A stretch of 64,000 bases of DNA from Oegoconia quadripuncta (taxonomy: Eukaryota; Arthropoda; Insecta; Lepidoptera; Autostichidae): NCBI GenBank assembly GCA_949316235.1, contig OX438753.1, positions 15,764,028 to 15,828,027 on the forward strand, given 5' to 3'. Made by a program: the position numbers and the translations under genes. The notes beneath the pieces were generated by a model that worked only from the letters and a program-made list of their open reading frames with translations, was not told where the DNA came from and did no database searches. Positions 11,445 through 22,588 of the stretch are shown one piece after another (positions within the stretch are counted from its first letter, which is position 1; the number at the start of each line of letters is the position of its first letter).

Positions 11445-11677
11445 ACCCGACAACAAATTTGTATTTTGCGGACGCCATATTGGATTTTTTACTTCAAAAT
11501 ATATCCTATGACACTCCAGGTATCAAGACGGATCTTACGACACTATGCACTTCGAAATCGGTAAAGCCAAATAGGCTACAGGTGCGCCAAAAGAACGGAC
11601 ATACATATATACTTACACATACATACTTAGATAGATACACTCCAAAAACATTACCCTCCCTTCTTGGGCAGTCGGGT
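11445..11677 (+). repeat. Repeat P with ACCCGAC / GTCGGGT ends, copy 1
   Basis: Its ends ACCCGAC (11445-11451) and GTCGGGT (11671-11677) are inverted. Inside, GACACTCCAGGTATCAAGAC, TTCGAAATCGGTAAAGCC and ACCCTCCCTTCTTGGGCAGT match copies at 35590-35757, 41577-41791, 49841-50092 and 63785-63955. It could be a MITE-like family. The 83-codon plus frame here is not a gene. Confidence 0.65.
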
Positions 11678-11868
11678 AATAACTGTACTATGTTGCTAAG
11701 TATTGTATAAATATTGTGATGTGTGTTGCAGTATTGAACAGGTCAAGACTCAGCTTAATGCTTCCCTCAAAGAGCGAGGCGCTGGTGGCTTTCTGTGGCA
11801 CCCATGTTAGGATGAGTTGTGATATTGATTGTTATGTTATTTCACGTCGCTATGACTATATATTTATA

Positions 11869-11900
11869 TTTAAAATTGCTCCAATTTAAAATTGCTCCAA
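11869..11900 (+). repeat. Perfect 16-bp tandem duplication
   Basis: TTTAAAATTGCTCCAA occurs twice in succession. Confidence 0.85.
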
Positions 11901-12683
11901 TTGATGTACGCATATTGAAGTGTGAATGTGTAAATGTATCGGTAAAGGCCGATATGAACATAAATCGTGCCATTAGCAATTTGCATGCAACAGCGTGCCT
12001 GAGCGATAAATATTGTTTATTTGAGAAACGCCAATATTTGACCCAAAAACATATTTTAACTAACGACAGAGGCGGATGGTAATGTTTTAGTGGATTTACA
12101 TTTATGTATATTAAGCCTGACTGCCACTTGGATAAATAGTGATAACAGCTATAGTTATACATATACAGGTTGATAAAGTGGATCACAATCGAAAAAAATA
12201 TAAATCAGCTGGACCATTCCATAAGAATACCCAATTAGCGTCGCGCCAATATTATTGCGTCTCTTTCTAACACACATACATGTTGATAAGGGACAGAATT
12301 AGCAGCCGCGCCGATTTATGCGATTAGCTTACGTAGTGCAGGTCTATTCATTTAAATAATGACGCATACAATTCCATGAAAATAGGTTCTGTTGAGATTC
12401 TGTTAATATGGATAAATTACGAAAACAAATTTTTATAGATAAAAAAGGAATTGTTGCAATCGATTCACAATGTCAGAGATATCGTGGGTCATACATAAAA
12501 ATATAATTAGGGTACAGTCGAGTAGATAACATATCTTTTTTGAAAATCAATAAAAAATTTGTCTTAATGCCAGTTTCATACATTACTAATGAAACGCACG
12601 CGTCACCAAGTTACGCACGTACGTCAGACTACAGTCTAAAACAGTTAATATTTGCTGGCGGCGGCGTTAATTGGCAGTTGTAG
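11901..12683. other. No gene recognised
   Basis: Overlapping frames on both strands near 11820-12190 share no domain and mirror each other. No repeat was recognised. Confidence 0.45.
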
Positions 12684-13052
12684 CTCCTTTATCAAGACTT
12701 TGTGACTACATTAAGACAAATATTTAAAGAAATTAATATTTTAACATTTTCGTCACAATATATATATGAAAATCTTGTATATGTTAAGAGAAATATATAT
12801 TCATTCGAGAAACATTGTGACCGACATAATGTCAGTACAAGGAGCAAAAATCAATTAGCTGTACCTTTTAGTAGACTTAGTAAAGTTAGTAAGTCATTCA
12901 GAGGTCAATGTGTGCGCTTCTACAAAAAGGTTCCCATGGATATACGAAATCTTCCGCTTAATAAATTTAAACTTATTATAAAACAAAAATTATGTAAAAA
13001 GGGATATTACAAAATTTCAGACTACATTAATGATAGTAATCCATGGGATTAA
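12684..13052 (+). pseudogene. LINE ORF2 (reverse transcriptase) C-terminal fragment
   Basis: The frame is open from just after a TAG at 12681-12683 to a TAA at 13050-13052, about 122 codons. It contains I-N-I-L-T-F-S-S-Q-Y-I-Y-E-N-L-V-Y-V-K, a thumb-like block typical of insect non-LTR retrotransposon ORF2 proteins. S-K-S-F-R-G-Q-C-V-R-F-Y and a basic tail follow, ending Y-Y-K-I-S-D-Y-I-N-D. The catalytic F-A-D-D region would lie further upstream and is absent, so this is a 5'-truncated dead copy. The frame is intact, suggesting modest age. Confidence 0.8.
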
Positions 13053-13222
13053 ACGGCTCCTCTACACGATATATAAAAATTGTTGTAACCTTTCTAGATT
13101 GTAAATGATTGATTGAAAAGAGACAAACCCTCTGAGTTTCTCGCTAGCTCTTCTCAGTAGTGGTAGCATTCCGAGCTAGTGGTAGTTTAAAAAACAATCC
13201 GTCCGAAAGAATGAATGAATAA
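13053..13222 (+). repeat. 3' UTR of the preceding LINE
   Basis: It carries ACCCTCTGAGTTTCTCGCTA, GCTCTTCTCAGTAGTGGTAG and an ATGAATGAATAAATAAA tail. This links the orphan 3' fragments at 4764, 8058 and 28895 to this LINE family. Confidence 0.7.
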
Positions 13223-13233
13223 ATAAAGAAATA

Positions 13234-13303
13234 TCTAGTTGAACACTAAGCGACTAGGTTTGTATAATGGATATCAGAGGGTTGATATACTACACAAATA
13301 ATG
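13234..13303 (-). mobile_element. SINE-1 3' fragment
   Basis: CTAGTTGAACACTAAGCGAC, then GTTGATATACTACACAAAT, match the 3' third of SINE-1 on the minus strand. It abuts the LINE tail. Confidence 0.65.
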
Positions 13304-13683
13304 ATGAGAGCGAGGCAAAGGCAGCTGATGTGAATGAGTTACATTTCCCAGCTCAATTCTCAATCAGACACTAGAGGTGGAATAGCTTAGTCAGTTCCAT
13401 TAGCCACAAATGATACAGCAGATTATTCACGTGTTCACGTTGGCTCGCGCGCTACTTGTATTCTCTCTAAAATCATATTGGAAATAACGTCCCATTGGTC
13501 CAACAGCAATAACTCTAACAAACGAAAAAACAACCATTCTCTATAATCAACACTTCCAACAATAAACAGAGCGCAATACAAGCAATTCTACCACGACGGA
13601 ACCAATCTTCGCCCTCATTTATCAACCAGGCAGCGTCTTGAGAACTACAAATACAATACGACGATATAAAGGGGTTTACTCAC
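13304..13683. other. Unique sequence downstream of the exon candidate
   Basis: If the 13684-13869 exon is real, this is the start of its downstream intron. No repeat was recognised. Confidence 0.4.
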
Positions 13684-13869
13684 GATGCCGATCTGATAAA
13701 TCAGATGGACTTGAGTTGAATGCATGAAAACATTTTGTTTCTTTTTGTGAATTACTGAACCACTTATTCTGTTTTTCTCTATGTAATTTAGATAATACAG
13801 ATTTGTTTTGGTGGGCAGTTATAATAGCATACGACGAATTACTTGTTTTGACTGAGATTGACTTATAAA
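13684..13869 (-). CDS. Candidate internal coding exon, Ser/Asn/Lys-rich
   Basis: The minus strand shows an acceptor TTATTTCTTCAG (AG = rc of 13870-13871) preceded by a pyrimidine-rich stretch including a T run, and a donor GTGAGTAAAC (GT = rc of 13682-13683). The 186 nt between them are open in one frame, entering and leaving in phase 1, so the exon keeps the frame whether included or skipped. It encodes about 62 hydrophilic residues rich in S, N, K, Q and H, such as Y-K-S-I-S-V-K-T-S-N-S-S, later N-K-W-F-S-N-S and S-S-P-S-D-L-S-D-R-H. The incoming phase fits the exon at 52578-52644, about 38.7 kb upstream in transcription order. No known domain is seen. It could be a linker after a signal peptide, or a chance open frame with fortuitous splice sites. 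Confidence 0.4.
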
Positions 13870-13871
13870 CT

Positions 13872-15737
13872 GAAGAAATAAGTGAAATAAGACATGACTG
13901 TACGAGTTTAGATCCCTTTGCCTTCTCCGAGAGGAGTGAATAAAACGAAAAAAAAAGTCTATATAAGAAACTTAAAACATGTTCCATGTTCCAAATTCAA
14001 AACCTTTTATCCTAAAGTCTCTTGAAGAAAATACCGACTTACGCGCATTTATTGAGCCAATCATCGTTTTTCGAATAGATGAGAAGAAAAGAAAATTAAA
14101 ATTTTGATGACCGCTTCTGCATTACTTTTTGCTTGCATTATACATCTGTTCTACAAAGTTTATGATGAAAAAGTAGAAAGTTTTATGATATCAATCATAA
14201 ATATTTCACAGTCTAGTGAAAACTTGCTTGAAACTGGTTTTACTTACTATATTAATATTCCATAACGATCGTCTACTAGAGCTGTATTACATCTGAGTTG
14301 ACAAGAGGCAGCGGAAAACGTTTTATATTTTAACCTCAGAATACAGAACAAACAGTTTGTTCATAAAGGTAAAAAAAATACCCCAAACTATGAACCATTG
14401 TAAAGAGTGCTCAAGCACTCTTCTCACGCCTTCAAATGCGTAGTTAAGTCCGCTAATGTTTCAATACTTTGTTAAATAAATAACGCGCCTTTTCTTATAA
14501 TGAAACCAGAAATATTATTTGTTTAATAACATTAATTTGTATTTGCCCAAAGTACCCATTTAATATATACTAATATGTACTTCACTAGCACATAAATTGC
14601 ACACTAAATAGAGACTTTTTATCTTCAGTTTTTTGATGGAATTCAGTTTTTTGAGTTCATTTCTCTCAAAACGTATATCACAAAGTGCTAATTTGAGTTT
14701 GGGGTACAGCAAAAGGTCAAACGGGGTCATATCACATCTGCATAATATTGTAGGTACCCTGAAGAAATTTCGTTATGGAATTTATATATTATCTGTTTAT
14801 TTCTAGGCATTGAAAAATGTTTATAAACTACTATTCCATTACATTTTTCATTGTATTCTCATACGAGTACTCTGCTATCATGTCCCCATTTGAGGACGAA
14901 ACGAGAAGAAGGAGGTGAGGTTTCAAATTAAGAAAACAATTGTTAACATTCAACAGTATTAATTTATAGCGTTTTTCATATGCTTTGAAATGTTGTCAAT
15001 ACATCTGCAATCAGAAAACCGAAATAAAAGCAGCCGGAGAGCTAATTTGATCTAAGAAATAGAGTGATTTATGAATTTGCAATCAATAAAACTCCATAGA
15101 TTTGGTATGAAATTCAATTAATACATGTTATTTGAATTTGGAACTGTCCTTGTATGGACTATGACAATTTTTAAGCTTGGAGCGTCTACGCGATAAGCAT
15201 TGACCACAAACAATTGATTTTCAATTATGTCTGTGCCGCAGTACCTACTCAACGTGTTAAACGACTCAGGAGTTTAACACTATAAGGTTGTATTATATTT
15301 AAAAACGTAAATGGGGTAAAAAACTGGGAAACCTTTTGTTTCATTTGCAAATGTATTTTATTTGTTATATAAAAAAAAAAAAAGAATTCCTACTGACTTA
15401 TCTACTGGTCTCTGTTGATGTACTGTTTGATATTTTTATGAGCAAGCTTATTAATTTCTGTGCTCTTCTATCTTTCAAAATTCATCAACATCTATCAAAA
15501 TTCTAATTTATCAAAACATCTGATTATTGTTTCCATCATTATATTTGTGGGCACCACCCTGACATTAGGTAGTACAAATTTCACACATTTAGTTTTTTTC
15601 TCATTAAGTAACAAATTATTTGATTTCAGAAATAGCATTGTTCACATCGTCATAGCTTAATTTTTGTCTATTTACTTTAAATAATACGAAGGTATCATCT
15701 GCAAACAATACTATTTCATGAAGTATCAAATTAAAGT
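13872..15737. other. Mostly unique sequence, probably intronic
   Basis: No supported frame or repeat family. The stretch nearest 13872 serves as polypyrimidine and acceptor context for the exon candidate. Long A and T runs occur at about 15368-15384. Confidence 0.4.
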
Positions 15738-15885
15738 TTTTGTTTGTTTATATATTCTCAATCACGGCTAAATAACTGAATTGATTTGGCAAAAATATGG
15801 CACCCAGGTCCTGGAAAAAGATATAGGATACTTTTTATCCGCAATAAATAATTCCACGAGGGTTGGAAAGTTAGTAGAATTTTAA
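15738..15885 (-). repeat. Repeat R fragment, degraded
   Basis: The minus strand carries the GATAAAAAGTATCCTATATC block and the GTGATTGAG block of repeat R. A second, weaker fragment follows at about 16040-16110. Confidence 0.45.
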
Positions 15886-17550
15886 ATTTGGAAAATTGTA
15901 AAGATGTTTGAATGTTTATTACTCAATCATTTTGAACCGGCAAAACGTTCCATTGGGATAATTTACGAGATTTTAGTAGGCGAATGTCTCGACATATTAA
16001 AATTTAGACAAAGTTTAGCATAAAGATAAAAACTTGAACATAAATGTCCTGGAATAACTCACACGATACTTTTTATCTGCCTGACTAAAACCTTCGGGAT
16101 GTTTCTTTTGTTTCTTTCAACGAGTTTGAAGCTCAATACACTGAAATAGTTTAAGAGTTTGGATGATACTTTGCAAACAGATAAAGGACACCGTGTTACA
16201 CATTCTTATATCCTGGTAGAAGATTACCTCAAGATGAATTGCATTAACAGATTGTTGCTTTAATAATCACCCCGAAAGTAATTAATTCAAATATTTCGAT
16301 GCATCGAGAACCCCCATAATTGAGTTTAGAATTTGGAAATCAATAACAACTTGCTCCGGCTTCCCACGTGGTACCAATATACTTTTAATACTTCCCATAC
16401 ACTACCAGCCAGTAAACAGCGCCTAAAAAGTATGATTTGTCAATTGGAAGATACATTTTAAGATTTCGGATTGCCCACATATCAACGAAGACAACAATTG
16501 TCAGTCATCTCTTTCAACATTTTTGTCAACTACCATTGTGAAGGATATGCCGGGGCTTTAGAGACCCATGTCATTGAAATGGCAACACATTTGGTTCCTG
16601 TGTAGCGGCACGTTCACGATAAGATTCTGCGGCGTGTAGATAGTGGAGAAAGGGGTTCTTCTTTCTTGACACACTGAGGGTAAGGGCAATACGTTCGGTC
16701 GCCAAATGCGACCGGGTCGTAGAAAAATAGTAGAATTCTTTTGTCTCGAATACTGGCGCCTGAAGAATTGTTTTAGAAAATTATATAGGTACCTACTTAA
16801 TTACGACCGAGGGTCTTTTGAAAAGGATCTTTCTTTTGTAATTTCACATGAAAGCGACAAATTAATTACATCAACATATCGACCATGATTTTAAATATAA
16901 TTATTGCACATAACTTTCCTAAAAAAAACTCAAAGATTTCCCTACTACGGCGACTTGGGCATACATCTTTCCACAAGGTATTTTTAAGAGCTGTTATTGA
17001 CATTTAGCAAGCGATAACCTATCTTACCAAAACCTAATATAGGCTCTGAAGTTATTATGCCAATATTTTATCACTTGAATTATCGTTGAAGTTCCTTTCC
17101 TCTAAAATGAGCTCTGTTGTTAGTTCCAGGTTAGCTAGTCAAATGATAAAGACGGAATGGCTTTAAAATTATGTTCTTAAAGGAACAGTAGATCTCATGA
17201 CGGTTATTTATTATCAACGTGCAAACTCATCTATCTAAATAGGGAATTGGTGTTTATAATAATAATAATTTAATCGAAATCGTCTTCGGTTACATTCAGA
17301 TGCATGACCAGCTCTAAGTCTCCAAATCTTACAACAGCGATCGACTACGAAACCAAACAAACATACGTATACTGAAGTATATCTAAGTTCATCCTCTTCA
17401 TCTGGATTCATAGCAAGCAAGCACTCATTCGCGTTAGACTTTTTTAATTAACGCCATCGGTCTCCAGTTGTAAATAGTTATTATAAATATGGCAGTTCTT
17501 TTATTCCAGCATAGCGATCAAACGATTGATTATTTTAACACTAAGGTAAT
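15886..17550. other. No gene recognised
   Basis: Unique sequence. A 61-codon minus frame at 17235-17420 is followed by no recognisable domain. Short plus frames are unsupported. Confidence 0.45.
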
Positions 17551-17651
17551 TTTTTTTTTTTTAATTAGAATGGGATCTTGACCTTAATCTGGACTAATGT
17601 CGAGATAAGGTCTACGATGGAACGAGTTTTCCCAGAAGATGCCTATGTAAT
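17551..17651 (-). mobile_element. 5'-truncated jockey/CR1-type LINE, 3' end only
   Basis: A poly(T) at its left end (the poly(A) tail) and then AATTAGAATGGGATCTTGAC match the first 100 bp of the longer copy at 25711-25968. Confidence 0.75.
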
Positions 17652-17860
17652 ATTAGGATTTCATTTTTTTTAAACTTATCATTCTAAGTTCTAATCGAAC
17701 ATCCGCTTATTATTTACACCAATCAGCTGCCGGGCTCGGTGTGTAAGCGTAATGTGCTGGTGATTTATCACTGGGTTCCGCCGATCAATGGGTGAAACCC
17801 TTTATGTAACACGAGAATTTTAGAACGCGACCTATATTTCTACATTAGACCTACTCACTT

Positions 17861-18090
17861 GCGAGGAGTTTATCTACTAGAGCATAATGAATATATGGAA
17901 TATGGAATATTAGTGACACGCCCGGCTTGACGCGGGTCTAATTATTTTCTATAATATCAATACACATAAACCTTCCGAAAGAAATGCTCTAAATGATAGT
18001 GAAATATACGTACATATATCACGAGCGTTATCCCAAATGGAGTGGTCAAAAATATCTCAAACATACGCGCTTGGGTATCCCAAATATAAT
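17861..18090 (+). repeat. Repeat T, copy 1 (left part)
   Basis: GCGAGGAGTTTATCTACTAG, GTGACACGCCCGGCTTGAC, ACACATAAACCTTCCGAAAG and TTATCCCAAATGGAGTGGTC match 39689-40232, which is split by a SINE-2, and 23238-23420. It continues at 18366-18483 after a SINE-1 insertion. Confidence 0.65.
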
Positions 18091-18103
18091 AATAATAAAT
18101 ATC

Positions 18104-18365
18104 CTTGACATACACACAGCGCCATCTAGTTCCATAGGCTTGTGTTGTAGATACTAGATGGTTGATATACTACATTAATACATTTTTTTTTGTAAATAAA
18201 TACTTATATTATAAATGAAAACATCCATAACTCGGGTACACATATCCGTATTCTGATGAATACGGATATGTGTACCCGGGTTCGACTCCCGCTAGGGGCA
18301 TATGTTTGTGATCACACAAACCTTTGGTCAGAGTTGCTAACCACTACCTACACCAAACGGGTCGT
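18104..18365 (-). mobile_element. SINE-1 with an internally inverted segment
   Basis: The 3' half (18104-18253) and the A-box head (about 18321-18365, GAGTTGCTAACCACTAC) lie on the minus strand. The segment between them carries the B box (GGGTTCGACTCCCGC, 18279-18293) on the plus strand. The left junction forms a perfect 21-bp hairpin (18233-18253 and 18258-18278, loop TGAT). This is not a normal SINE layout. The copy is inserted in repeat T. Confidence 0.75.
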
Positions 18366-18483
18366 CATGTCCCAAATATTAAAAGTGCATACAGAAATGC
18401 ACAGGTAACGGGGATGAACCCAACACCCCGTTCAAATGTGCAAATAGTACACTTTGACGACACCCACTGCGGGAAGAGACGGG
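18366..18483 (+). repeat. Repeat T, copy 1 (right part)
   Basis: ATACAGAAATGCACAGGTAA and GTGCAAATAGTACACTTTG resemble 23354-23420. Confidence 0.5.
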
Positions 18484-18733
18484 TTGATTGATTGATTGAT
18501 TGATTTATTTATCCATAGAACATTATTTGAACAATCTTCACTATAAGACGCCTACGAAAACCTGTAAAGGTTTGTGTGTAGTGCGAATGAGGTCACTGAC
18601 CCGCCGCGTTATTAATTATTACAAAAGATAACTTAAAATATCTACATACATACATAAGATACATAAGATGATATACGAAAGCAAGTAGACATGTGTCTCT
18701 CTATCGAAATAAAATTTGTTGGAAAGGCACTTC
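18484..18733 (-). mobile_element. 3' UTR and tail of a LINE (GATT tandem tail)
   Basis: A (GATT)n run at the left (18484-18505) is the tail of a minus-strand LINE whose coding end lies at 18734-18901. Such tandem tails are usual for CR1-like and RTE-like elements. Confidence 0.6.
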
Positions 18734-18901
18734 CTACATAGTTCCATCTATAAAGTACTTCTTTAATGCATTTTCAAATTGTTTTACGTTATGTGAATAT
18801 AGTTCACCAGGAATACTATTTAAAATATTAGGTAAAATATAATCCCATATTCTCATGCCACATACATTATTAAATTTAGGTAGTTGATATGGTGATTCTA
18901 T
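18734..18901 (-). pseudogene. LINE reverse transcriptase C-terminal fragment
   Basis: 55 codons and a TAG (18734-18736) read ...G-M-R-I-W-D-Y-I-L-P-N-I-L-N-S-I-P-G-E-L-Y, then K-Q-F-E-N-A-L-K-K-Y-F. The W-(D/N)-x-(I/L)-P-x-x-(I/L) block followed by F-(K/E) is the usual end of insect non-LTR ORF2 proteins. It is 5'-truncated and inactive. Confidence 0.7.
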
Positions 18902-19012
18902 GCTTTTTCATGCCGAAACTCCACGGTCTGATAGTAAAAACCGTAACAAAATTTGCGTAGTATGGAACAACTAATCGCATCAGCGAAGTACTCCGAGCGA
19001 ACTTAAGCAATA

Positions 19013-19610
19013 TTTTCTTATGCCCAACGGGTTGGTACTTGACCTCAATCATACCTGATGTTAAGTGAAGATGAGGTCGAAGGTGTTGAATGAATCAGAC
19101 GATCTGTTTGGTGTAGTGGTTAGAAACTCTGCTGCTATACCAAAAAGGTCGCGGGTTCGAATCCCGCTAGGGGCATATGTTTGTATGATGAATACAGACA
19201 TGTGTTCCCGAGTTATGGAGTTTTTCATTTATATATGTATTTACTTACAAAAAAAAATGGATTTGTGTAGTTTATCAACCATCTGGTATCTATAATACTA
19301 GCCTAGTTGCTTAGTGTGGAACTGGATGGCGCTGTGTGTATGTGCAAAGTTATTTATTTATTTATATTTAAGGTGGAGGCATACTGACCTGGAAACCCCA
19401 ACACATTTGGAAGACTGGCTATATTATCTCTGACAACCGGAACACAACAATGTTAATTTGCTGCTTGGCGGCAGATTTAGATAAGATGGTGGTAGCTAGC
19501 CAGGCGGACATTTAAAATGCACTACCACCAACCAAACCGAGTACTTAAACATATACCCCGCTGGGGATCGAACTCGCGACCTCCGAATCGTAAACCCAAT
19601 GTTGGTTATC
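19013..19610 (-). mobile_element. SINE-3 split by a SINE-1
   Basis: The tail part (19013-19085: CCAACGGGTTGGTACTTGAC, GATGTTAAGTGAAGATGAGG) and the body (19370-19610: CTGACAACCGGAACACAACA, ACCCCGCTGGGGATCGAAC) are one element interrupted at 19086-19369. The extreme tRNA-like 5' end is truncated near 19605. Confidence 0.85.
19086..19369 (+). mobile_element. SINE-1 inserted in SINE-3
   Basis: It has an A box in TGGTGTAGTGGTTAG, a B box in GGTCGCGGGTTCGAATCCCG, and the body CAACCATCTGGTATC...TTGCTTAGTGTGGAACTGGA. The tail is rich in TTTA. The host SINE-3 sequence AAGGTG is duplicated at 19080-19085 and 19370-19375, giving a clean insertion. The 76-codon plus frame here is not a gene. Confidence 0.85.
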
Positions 19611-19757
19611 GGCGCTAATAGTCTTTGGACGTGAGACCACTAGTGGCATTTTCGTGCTTCGAAAGGCACATAAATAAGCGGTCCTTTTATATTTTTTTCA
19701 TTGAAAGCAATAGTTAAATCAAGTTCCGCTATAAATTTGTGGCCCACTGTACCTATC

Positions 19758-19945
19758 CAACTATAGTGGGACTTTCTTTCTTTCCTACTTTTTCACCCTT
19801 AAATTCTTTCTTTAATTAGTCTGGGGTCCAAGGTAGCAATAGAGTCACGTAGGGCACCGTCTACCTTCAGTAGGCGCCGTGCAGAGTACCACTGTTGACC
19901 CTGGCTTACAGGAGTTACAATCGGAGGTGGGATCTGTACACTATC
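19758..19945 (+). repeat. Repeat U, copy 1
   Basis: GTGGGACTTTCTTTCTTTCC, TAGTCTGGGGTCCAAGGTAG, ACCTTCAGTAGGCGCC and GGCTTACAGGAGTTA match 55933-56092. Identity and type unknown; no terminal repeats were seen. Confidence 0.6.
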
Positions 19946-20054
19946 CAAATTTTAATATAATTCCATGAATAGTGTTCACCTCACATTATACGCAGTTTGA
20001 TGAACCAAAGAACTTTTCCTAACAGCTTGATGAATGAACGGCGGCGGCGACGGC

Positions 20055-20185
20055 TTAAAAAATGCGATTAGCGGGTGGCCATAAATCTAACTCCCACTGG
20101 GACCGCGTGGTGTCATAGGCAATATCCTCTCCCAGTAAAAGAAGACTGTGCCCCAACAGTAGCGTCGTGAAAGGCTGATGATGAA
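20055..20185 (+). repeat. Probable RTE-like LINE 3' end, degraded
   Basis: The stretch around GCCCCAACAGTAGCGTCGTG and AAAGGCTGATGATGAAGA resembles the '...CAGTGGGA...GGCTGATGATGATG' end I associate with lepidopteran RTE-type LINEs. This is family recollection only. Confidence 0.4.
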
Positions 20186-20230
20186 GAGCACAAACAGACA
20201 GACACGGAGAGCGACATTGTTTTAAGCATA

Positions 20231-20345
20231 CAATACAATACAAATACTCTTTATTGCACAAAATAATTTACAATAATTCTTGATGATAACAATAAAACAC
20301 AATTAGGCGGCATTATCACTAAAAGCGATTTCTTCCAGACAACCC
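20231..20345 (-). mobile_element. LINE 3' end (AGCGATAATGCCGCC family)
   Basis: On the minus strand: GAAGAAATCGCTTTTAGTGA, TAATGCCGCCTAATTGTG, then TGTGCAATAAAGAG and a TTGTA-type tail. It contains the poly(A) signal AATAAA just before the tail. Copies are at 26790-26908, 30001-30075 and 42360-42485. Confidence 0.65.
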
Positions 20346-22089
20346 ACAGCTACTACTTAGATCACCCACAGTATATTATTTAGAGAAGAATCAACCTATG
20401 TCTGAATTGCAGTTCCCAAAATTACCTTACATTCATTTGACATGTCGCTGTATGTTGAACACAAATACCTAACAATTGAAATATAAACAGAAGTGATCGA
20501 CTAAATATTTATCTACTGAAAACTAGTAGCCCACAGCGCTCCAGATCACGCTGTATGTTCATATTGCGTGAACTAAAATTCAATTTTTTATTCACATGCA
20601 TTCCGTACTGCGGGACACAGTGGAGACATACATAAACCATGCCACCCATGCCCACCACATGCATATGAGTAGAGTGTGTTCCAGCAGAGGTCGCAATGTA
20701 CGAAACTGCCACTGTACATGCCAAAGGGCGTATACAATCCAGATTATTACTTGTTTATTTATATTGAAATAGTAACTAAGATAGTTTATGCAAAAAAATT
20801 ACTAACATAACATAGTCAAAACTAGTTGTTCAGTACAATTAATGCTAATGAACATATATTTATAAGTTAGCAACATTTATATAAGAAACTGATTTTGTCT
20901 TGGCAACACTTTTTTTTTCTTCCGCCATTATTTTGATGTCTAACAAAGTTTGATCGTGAAAATAAATAATATAAACTTCCATAAAAGTTTTATTTCACAG
21001 AATTGTATCAAACACTAGTACAGTTGGCAAAACTTGATTGTTAAAGTGGTGAATTAAAAGAAATATTCTAAGCATCAGATCGACTGCATCTGCCCGTGCT
21101 GAGTACCACAAAGTCAATATAATGCATGCAATTTGAAATCACAAGTCACACTTGCTTATATATTGCACATGTAACTAAGAATTTTACTATAGAGCTATAG
21201 AAAGGGATAAGACGTAGCTCTACCGGGATCAAAAGGGAATGGGGTTTAATAGTGCACTTTAAACTTTCTCGTTTTGTTGCGTACAATTACTTAGAAATGG
21301 GAGCCTTTAACCCAGATAAAGCTTAGTTGTGGGAATTATTTAAGTGGTTGGTACGACATTTACAGTTAATGTCCTGTAAATTTAGATGTAATTCTAAAGA
21401 TGTTTTTTGTACAATAATAGCGCTTGATCTAAATCTTTGCAGTGCCTTAATAATTGTTCTACCCGATTACGGCAGCAGAGACGACTTATATATCTGTCGC
21501 AAGAATATAATTAAAGACGTGATATTACAATATCACCGATTTTTTTAAATATCACAACTTAATTTCAGTGATATTGCGTAAGTGAAAGGTAAATGTGTTG
21601 TGTGGTTTCCACAGTGCTGTGTTCTTTCAGCACGTAAAGATAATAGGACCAACCCGTCTCTTCCCGTGGATGTCGCCAAAGGCGACTAAAAAACATCTAG
21701 AGATTTAGTCTTAACGGCTGGCGGAATATCCTGCCTACACTCCGCTCAAAATACAATTAAAAGGTACATTTTTTTTTGTATAATTTATACCCATTTTTTC
21801 GATCCCAGTATTTCAAAAGAGTCGAAATATAGCGTGGTCGTGCAAGAAAGTTACTACTTAATACGACCACGAGCTCTGTGTTAGATCGTCCAGCTGTAAG
21901 AGTACAATTTATAAATTTACGAGTACAATTAAGTACACATTTTTTTATGAATATGTACCGCATAGCAAATAAGAAAATAGGTATGCTGTGGTCGTGGTAC
22001 GTAGCACGACGTGTCACGTGCATTCTGGACATGTTGTAAGGTGACCCATAGATGTTATTTCAATCATTAATCTCTAATGTTTGGAAGCC
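20346..22089. other. No gene recognised; GTGATATT palindromes
   Basis: Mostly unique sequence. A 71-codon minus frame (20509-20724) and a 91-codon minus frame (21757-22032) have no recognisable domain. GTGATATT-AC-AATATCAC forms a perfect palindrome at 21519-21536. A CCCGTCTCTTCCCGTGGATG repeat fragment lies at about 21653-21672. Confidence 0.4.
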
Positions 22090-22148
22090 GCAAACATTAA
22101 TGTTTGGGATATCGCTGACCACTCCATTTGGGATAAAGGTCGTGACGT
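22090..22148 (-). repeat. Repeat T fragment
   Basis: GTTTGGGATATCGCTGACCA and CCATTTGGGATAAAGGTCGT are the reverse complement of the core at 23238-23296. Confidence 0.6.
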
Positions 22149-22588
22149 TTTGTATATACGTATGTAAATTTTGGTGATTATTTATAAAAAAACCCATTGC
22201 CTTACAACATCACCGAGTGCATCCAGTGAAATTAAAATATCACTTAAATTAGTCGGTGATATAATAATATCACTAGTGACAAGAATATCACGACGTAGAC
22301 AATTTCTCTGCGACATATCCGACAGTAGATAAATTACATCACATCAACAGCCTATAAAAGTTCATTACTGAATATAAGCCTCTCTCATGACGCGATTTAC
22401 ATCCCTTTCCTTGGAGGGAATTGCGCTAATAATCTCGCTGGGCACACTGGTTGGCAATCCCAGTGTTTGAGAGCTGTACACCAATGATGCTGCTGGCTAT
22501 CTTAAGTTTGTATTATTAAGCTCACGTTCTCTTAGTGGCCTATTTCGATACCCATGGAAAGAAATGGCTTGGTCCTATTCTACTATTT

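Noticed and set aside
11842..12186. 114-codon minus-strand frame opposite an 87-codon plus frame
   Set aside because: No domain, AT-driven composition, includes a tandem duplication, and no splice or UTR support.
12687..13052. Considered as a host gene exon
   Set aside because: The protein and 3' UTR match LINE ORF2 ends, and the UTR motif recurs elsewhere in the window.
17235..17420. Minus-strand frame with an acidic start and a GTAAGA
   Set aside because: No convincing acceptor, low-complexity Tyr run at its end, and no domain.
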